The notes under the pieces: model-generated
Database searches by the model: none
What the model was told of the DNA's origin: nothing
What the model saw: the letters and a program-made list of their open reading frames with translations, nothing else
NCBI RefSeq assembly: GCF_940670685.1
Contig: NZ_OW711693.1
Location: 3,162,001 to 3,226,000, forward strand
Reading direction: 5' to 3'
DNA from: Anaeropeptidivorans aminofermentans
GTDB taxonomy: Bacteria; Bacillota; Clostridia; Lachnospirales; UBA5962
DNA length: 64,000 bases
Shown here: positions 61,739-64,000 of the stretch, piece by piece
Position numbering within the stretch: the stretch's first letter is position 1
Layout: each line of letters starts with the position of its first letter
Program-made: the position numbers and the translations under genes

Positions 61739-62152
61739 TTAAAAAAACACAGCTAAAATTGACGGAATCATAAAACAAAGCCCTGTTATGATATTCGAAG
61801 CAAATATTACCATCATTTCTTCTTTTTCGTCAATCATATCCATCGGGTCAATGTCTTGATCTGTATAATCAATGAGCATTTTCATTTTACTTCTGGGCCT
61901 TTTCTTCTTATTTTGTTTTGTGGGAAAATGAAATTTTACTCCGTCCATTTTCAGATAATTAAACCATGCCAATGCAAAATATATAAAACCCACAAAGAAA
62001 AACGCATAATCAACCATTGAAAATAGCTTCCTTACATTTAAATACCGGTCCCATAAAAGGGCAAAAATTAACCCGATTCCAAATCTTGTAATCGTCTTAT
62101 ATATAATGGGGCGTATCATATGGGGCTTGTATATTTCTGATATTTTTTTCAT
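61739..62152 (-). CDS. Hypothetical membrane protein
   Basis: 137 residues with three hydrophobic segments (about 22-38, 46-66 and 115-135). A basic cytoplasmic-looking stretch KQNKKKRPRSKMKM is followed by an acidic one DQDIDPMDMIDEKEE. GAAAGGG precedes ATG. No family recognised. Monocistronic between two F1 copies. Confidence 0.65.
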   Translation of the reverse strand: MKKISEIYKPHMIRPIIYKTITRFGIGLIFALLWDRYLNVRKLFSMVDYAFFFVGFIYFALAWFNYLKMDGVKFHFPTKQNKKKRPRSKMKMLIDYTDQDIDPMDMIDEKEEMMVIFASNIITGLCFMIPSILAVFF

Positions 62153-62333
62153 ATTTGAATACCCTTTCGGAACAAAATATATAATTATACTATAAGTTAA
62201 TTTGCTTTTATGACCCCTGTTAGTGTATGACTTTGGAAGATATACCTATTGAGTTTATAGTATAGTTTACAAACAAGCTTTTATCTTTATGGAACTATAG
62301 CAAATAAGAGAAAAGCAAACTGATAATGCTACT

Positions 62334-62472
62334 ATAAGTAAATTTAAAGTGAAACAGTAACAAAATCATATATTCACAAAGATTCAAGAATGTACTGTTT
62401 CCGAAGGAAGTCCGTGTTTTTGAATCTGTAACAAATAGGTTTTTGTTACTTCTTTATAGAAAACTTACTATA
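62334..62472. repeat. F1 repeat copy 20
   Basis: 139 bp, TATAAGTAAATTT to AACTTACTATA; core TACTGTTTCCGAAGGAAGTC. Confidence 0.85.
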
Positions 62473-62717
62473 TTTCATATAAATTCAAGTATAGTACGCT
62501 CTCTATATTCTGTCAATTAAAAGGGGGCGTTGCAAAATAAATTTGCAGCACCCCACTTTTTCGTTTAAAACCCAAAGAGCTTTAATCAAAACATCATAGG
62601 AATAATAGCCATTCTTCCACTTTTCTAAGGAAAAGCCAAAACATGCCGTTTCCTTTGGAAGGCCAACCTCCTCTTGGGTTATTAATTTAAGAATCTAATC
62701 AGCATAAATAAGTGAAC
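62473..62717. other. Gap downstream of oppF
   Basis: Contains an imperfect GGGG.C.GTTGCAAA / TTTGCAG.CACCCC hairpin at about 62522-62556 followed by TTTTT on the plus strand, and a reversed F2 tip TTCAAGTATA. No gene. Confidence 0.4.
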
Positions 62718-63656
62718 CTATGCCTTTGCAAGTTCTTCTCTGTACTTCTCAAGCTCACGCTGATTGCCGTAAATGAAGTGGCCTTCGAGAATTTCTTCCC
62801 AAACCGGTTTATCAACTGAATAATCATGAACCGATGGGTCGTAAATAAATAATTTCTTCTTCTTTTCCACTTCAGGGTCTGGCTGGGGCACCGCAGATAG
62901 CAGCGCCTTTGTATAAGGATGCAATGGGTGGCGGAACAGTTCTTCAGACTCTGCAAGCTCAACGATTCTTCCTTTATGAATAACCGCTATTCTGTCGGAT
63001 ATAAAGCGTACAACAGATAAGTCATGAGAAATAAAGAGATATGTAAGGTCTCTGTTATTTTTCAGGCGGTTCAAAAGATTCAGAACCTGAGCACGGATAG
63101 AAACGTCCAAAGCGGAAATTGGCTCGTCGGCAACGATGAATTCCGGCTCCATAACCAATGCCCTTGCAATACCGATACGCTGCCTCTGGCCGCCGGAGAA
63201 CTCGTGAGGGAAGCGGGAAGCAAATTCCGGCAGAAGGCCTACTTCTCTAAGGGCCTGCTGAACCTTTTCTTCACGCTCGGCATCATTTTTATAAAGGCGG
63301 TGGTTAATTAATCCCTCTGATACAATATAGTCTACCTTTGCTCTTTCATTGAGAGAAGCCATCGGGTCCTGGAAAATCATCTGGCATTTGCGGATAATCT
63401 CTTTATCAAGCTCTTTAGAAATTTTACCGCTGATTTTCCGGCCTTTGAAATAAATCTCTCCGCCTGCCGCAGGATTAATCCTAAGGATTGTACGGCCAAT
63501 GGTGGTTTTTCCGGAACCTGATTCCCCAACAAGAGAAAATGTCTCGCCTTTATAAATATCAAAATTAACGTCTTGAACGGCTACGAATTCTTTTCTGCCG
63601 GAACCAAAACTAACCTTTAAATTTTTAACCTCAATTAATTTTTCTTTTCCTGCCAT
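62718..63656 (-). CDS. oppF: Oligopeptide ABC transporter ATPase, OppF
   Basis: 312 residues. Walker [30 protein letters not shown] (Q-loop with the OppF-typical sequence), signature [16 protein letters not shown], Walker [15 protein letters not shown], and the C-terminal peptide-transporter extension [19 protein letters not shown]. Works with OppD to energise oligopeptide import. ATG is four bases after the oppD stop. Apparently the last gene of the operon. Confidence 0.95.
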   Translation of the reverse strand: MAGKEKLIEVKNLKVSFGSGRKEFVAVQDVNFDIYKGETFSLVGESGSGKTTIGRTILRINPAAGGEIYFKGRKISGKISKELDKEIIRKCQMIFQDPMASLNERAKVDYIVSEGLINHRLYKNDAEREEKVQQALREVGLLPEFASRFPHEFSGGQRQRIGIARALVMEPEFIVADEPISALDVSIRAQVLNLLNRLKNNRDLTYLFISHDLSVVRFISDRIAVIHKGRIVELAESEELFRHPLHPYTKALLSAVPQPDPEVEKKKKLFIYDPSVHDYSVDKPVWEEILEGHFIYGNQRELEKYREELAKA

Positions 63657-63660
63657 GCCA

Positions 63661-64000
63661 TTAACCTCTCTTTCTTAATCTCTCACGCATACGAAGAATG
63701 GCTTCCGGCTGCTCAATTTTAGGAGCCCTTGGGTCCAGATACCATGTCTTTGCCTTGTGAGTTTCAGAAATACTGAAAAATGGTGGCTCTTTTACGAAGT
63801 CAATCGCCAATGCTCTCTTGTTACGGGGAGCAAATGCGTCGCCTACGATGGTATTAAATAAGTTCGGCGGCGTACCTTCTATGGAAGGAAGCTCTTCGCC
63901 TTTTACCCCAAGCTGAGGAAGGGCCGATAAAAGCGCCCATGTATACGGATGCCAAGCGTCGTAGAAAATCTCGTTTACAAGACCGTATTCTACAATCTGG
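63661..64000 (-). CDS. oppD: Oligopeptide ABC transporter ATPase OppD, C-terminal part
   Basis: The visible 112 residues read [57 protein letters not shown] and [12 protein letters not shown], the C-terminal domain of OppD-type ATPases. The ATP-binding core lies beyond base 64000. Immediately precedes oppF on the minus strand, the standard Opp order. Confidence 0.92.
   Translation of the reverse strand, partial: QIVEYGLVNEIFYDAWHPYTWALLSALPQLGVKGEELPSIEGTPPNLFNTIVGDAFAPRNKRALAIDFVKEPPFFSISETHKAKTWYLDPRAPKIEQPEAILRMRERLRKRG

Noticed and set aside
1960-62472. F1 and F2 repeats as a CRISPR array
   Set aside because: Copies are dispersed over 60 kb, 100-140 bp long and palindromic; no short regularly spaced repeats or cas genes.

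Overview
The window looks like chromosomal DNA of a low-G+C, obligately anaerobic Bacillota of the class Clostridia. Evidence: the str ribosomal operon with AGGAGG-type ribosome binding sites and frequent GTG/TTG starts, GTP-type PEP carboxykinase, a UGA-coded selenoprotein with a bacterial SECIS hairpin, an agr quorum-sensing locus, and a Clo7bot-like radical-SAM peptide system. I see no tRNA, rRNA, CRISPR array or intact transposase.

Layout. 1-1.84 kb: rpsL-rpsG-fusA on the minus strand behind a consensus promoter. 2.1-3.4 kb: small prophage-like remnants. 3.6-5.6 kb: ArsR regulator, TlpA-like lipoprotein and CcdA. 6.0-7.75 kb: O-acetylhomoserine sulfhydrylase behind what looks like a Met/Cys leader-peptide attenuator. 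8.5-11.6 kb: nucleosidase, CapA-like and P1-peptidase operon. 12.3-24.1 kb: a polyol/sugar catabolic locus (PfkB kinase, three esterases, two zinc dehydrogenases, ribose-type ABC importer) read leftward, divergent from a LacI regulator with a perfect 20-bp operator. 24.8-27.2 kb: selenocysteine glutaredoxin-like gene and pckG. 28-32.3 kb: chemoreceptor and diguanylate cyclase. 32.5-34.2 kb: small accessory genes. 34.4-46.3 kb: branched-chain-type ABC importer with a DoeA-like amidine hydrolase, an M20 amidohydrolase, a SHMT-like enzyme, a GntR regulator and an aldehyde dehydrogenase; one operator motif is shared by importer and dehydrogenase promoters. 46.7-48.4 kb: EAL-CBS-GGDDF protein. 49.1-55.7 kb: agrDBCA next to a RiPP operon. 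57.4-61.5 kb: B12-riboswitch-controlled ECF transporter. 62.7-64 kb: end of an opp operon.

The most conspicuous feature outside genes is a family of about twenty intergenic elements (here called F1, about 130-140 bp) bounded by TATAGTAAATTT...AAATTTACTATA and able to fold into long hairpins, plus a second family (F2, about 105 bp). They look like non-autonomous MITE-type elements. Several sit directly at gene 3' ends, some carry nested insertions, and one lies in a riboswitch leader.

The best candidates for undescribed biology are: (i) the agr-linked RiPP system, whose peptide has a Clo7bot-like leader but a core without cysteine, and whose promoter shares 21-bp-phased repeats and exact geometry with the agrBD promoter; (ii) the Met/Cys leader peptide plus terminator before the sulfhydrylase; (iii) the UGA-containing glutaredoxin-like gene; (iv) the F1 repeat family. 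All family assignments come from reading motifs; no search was run.
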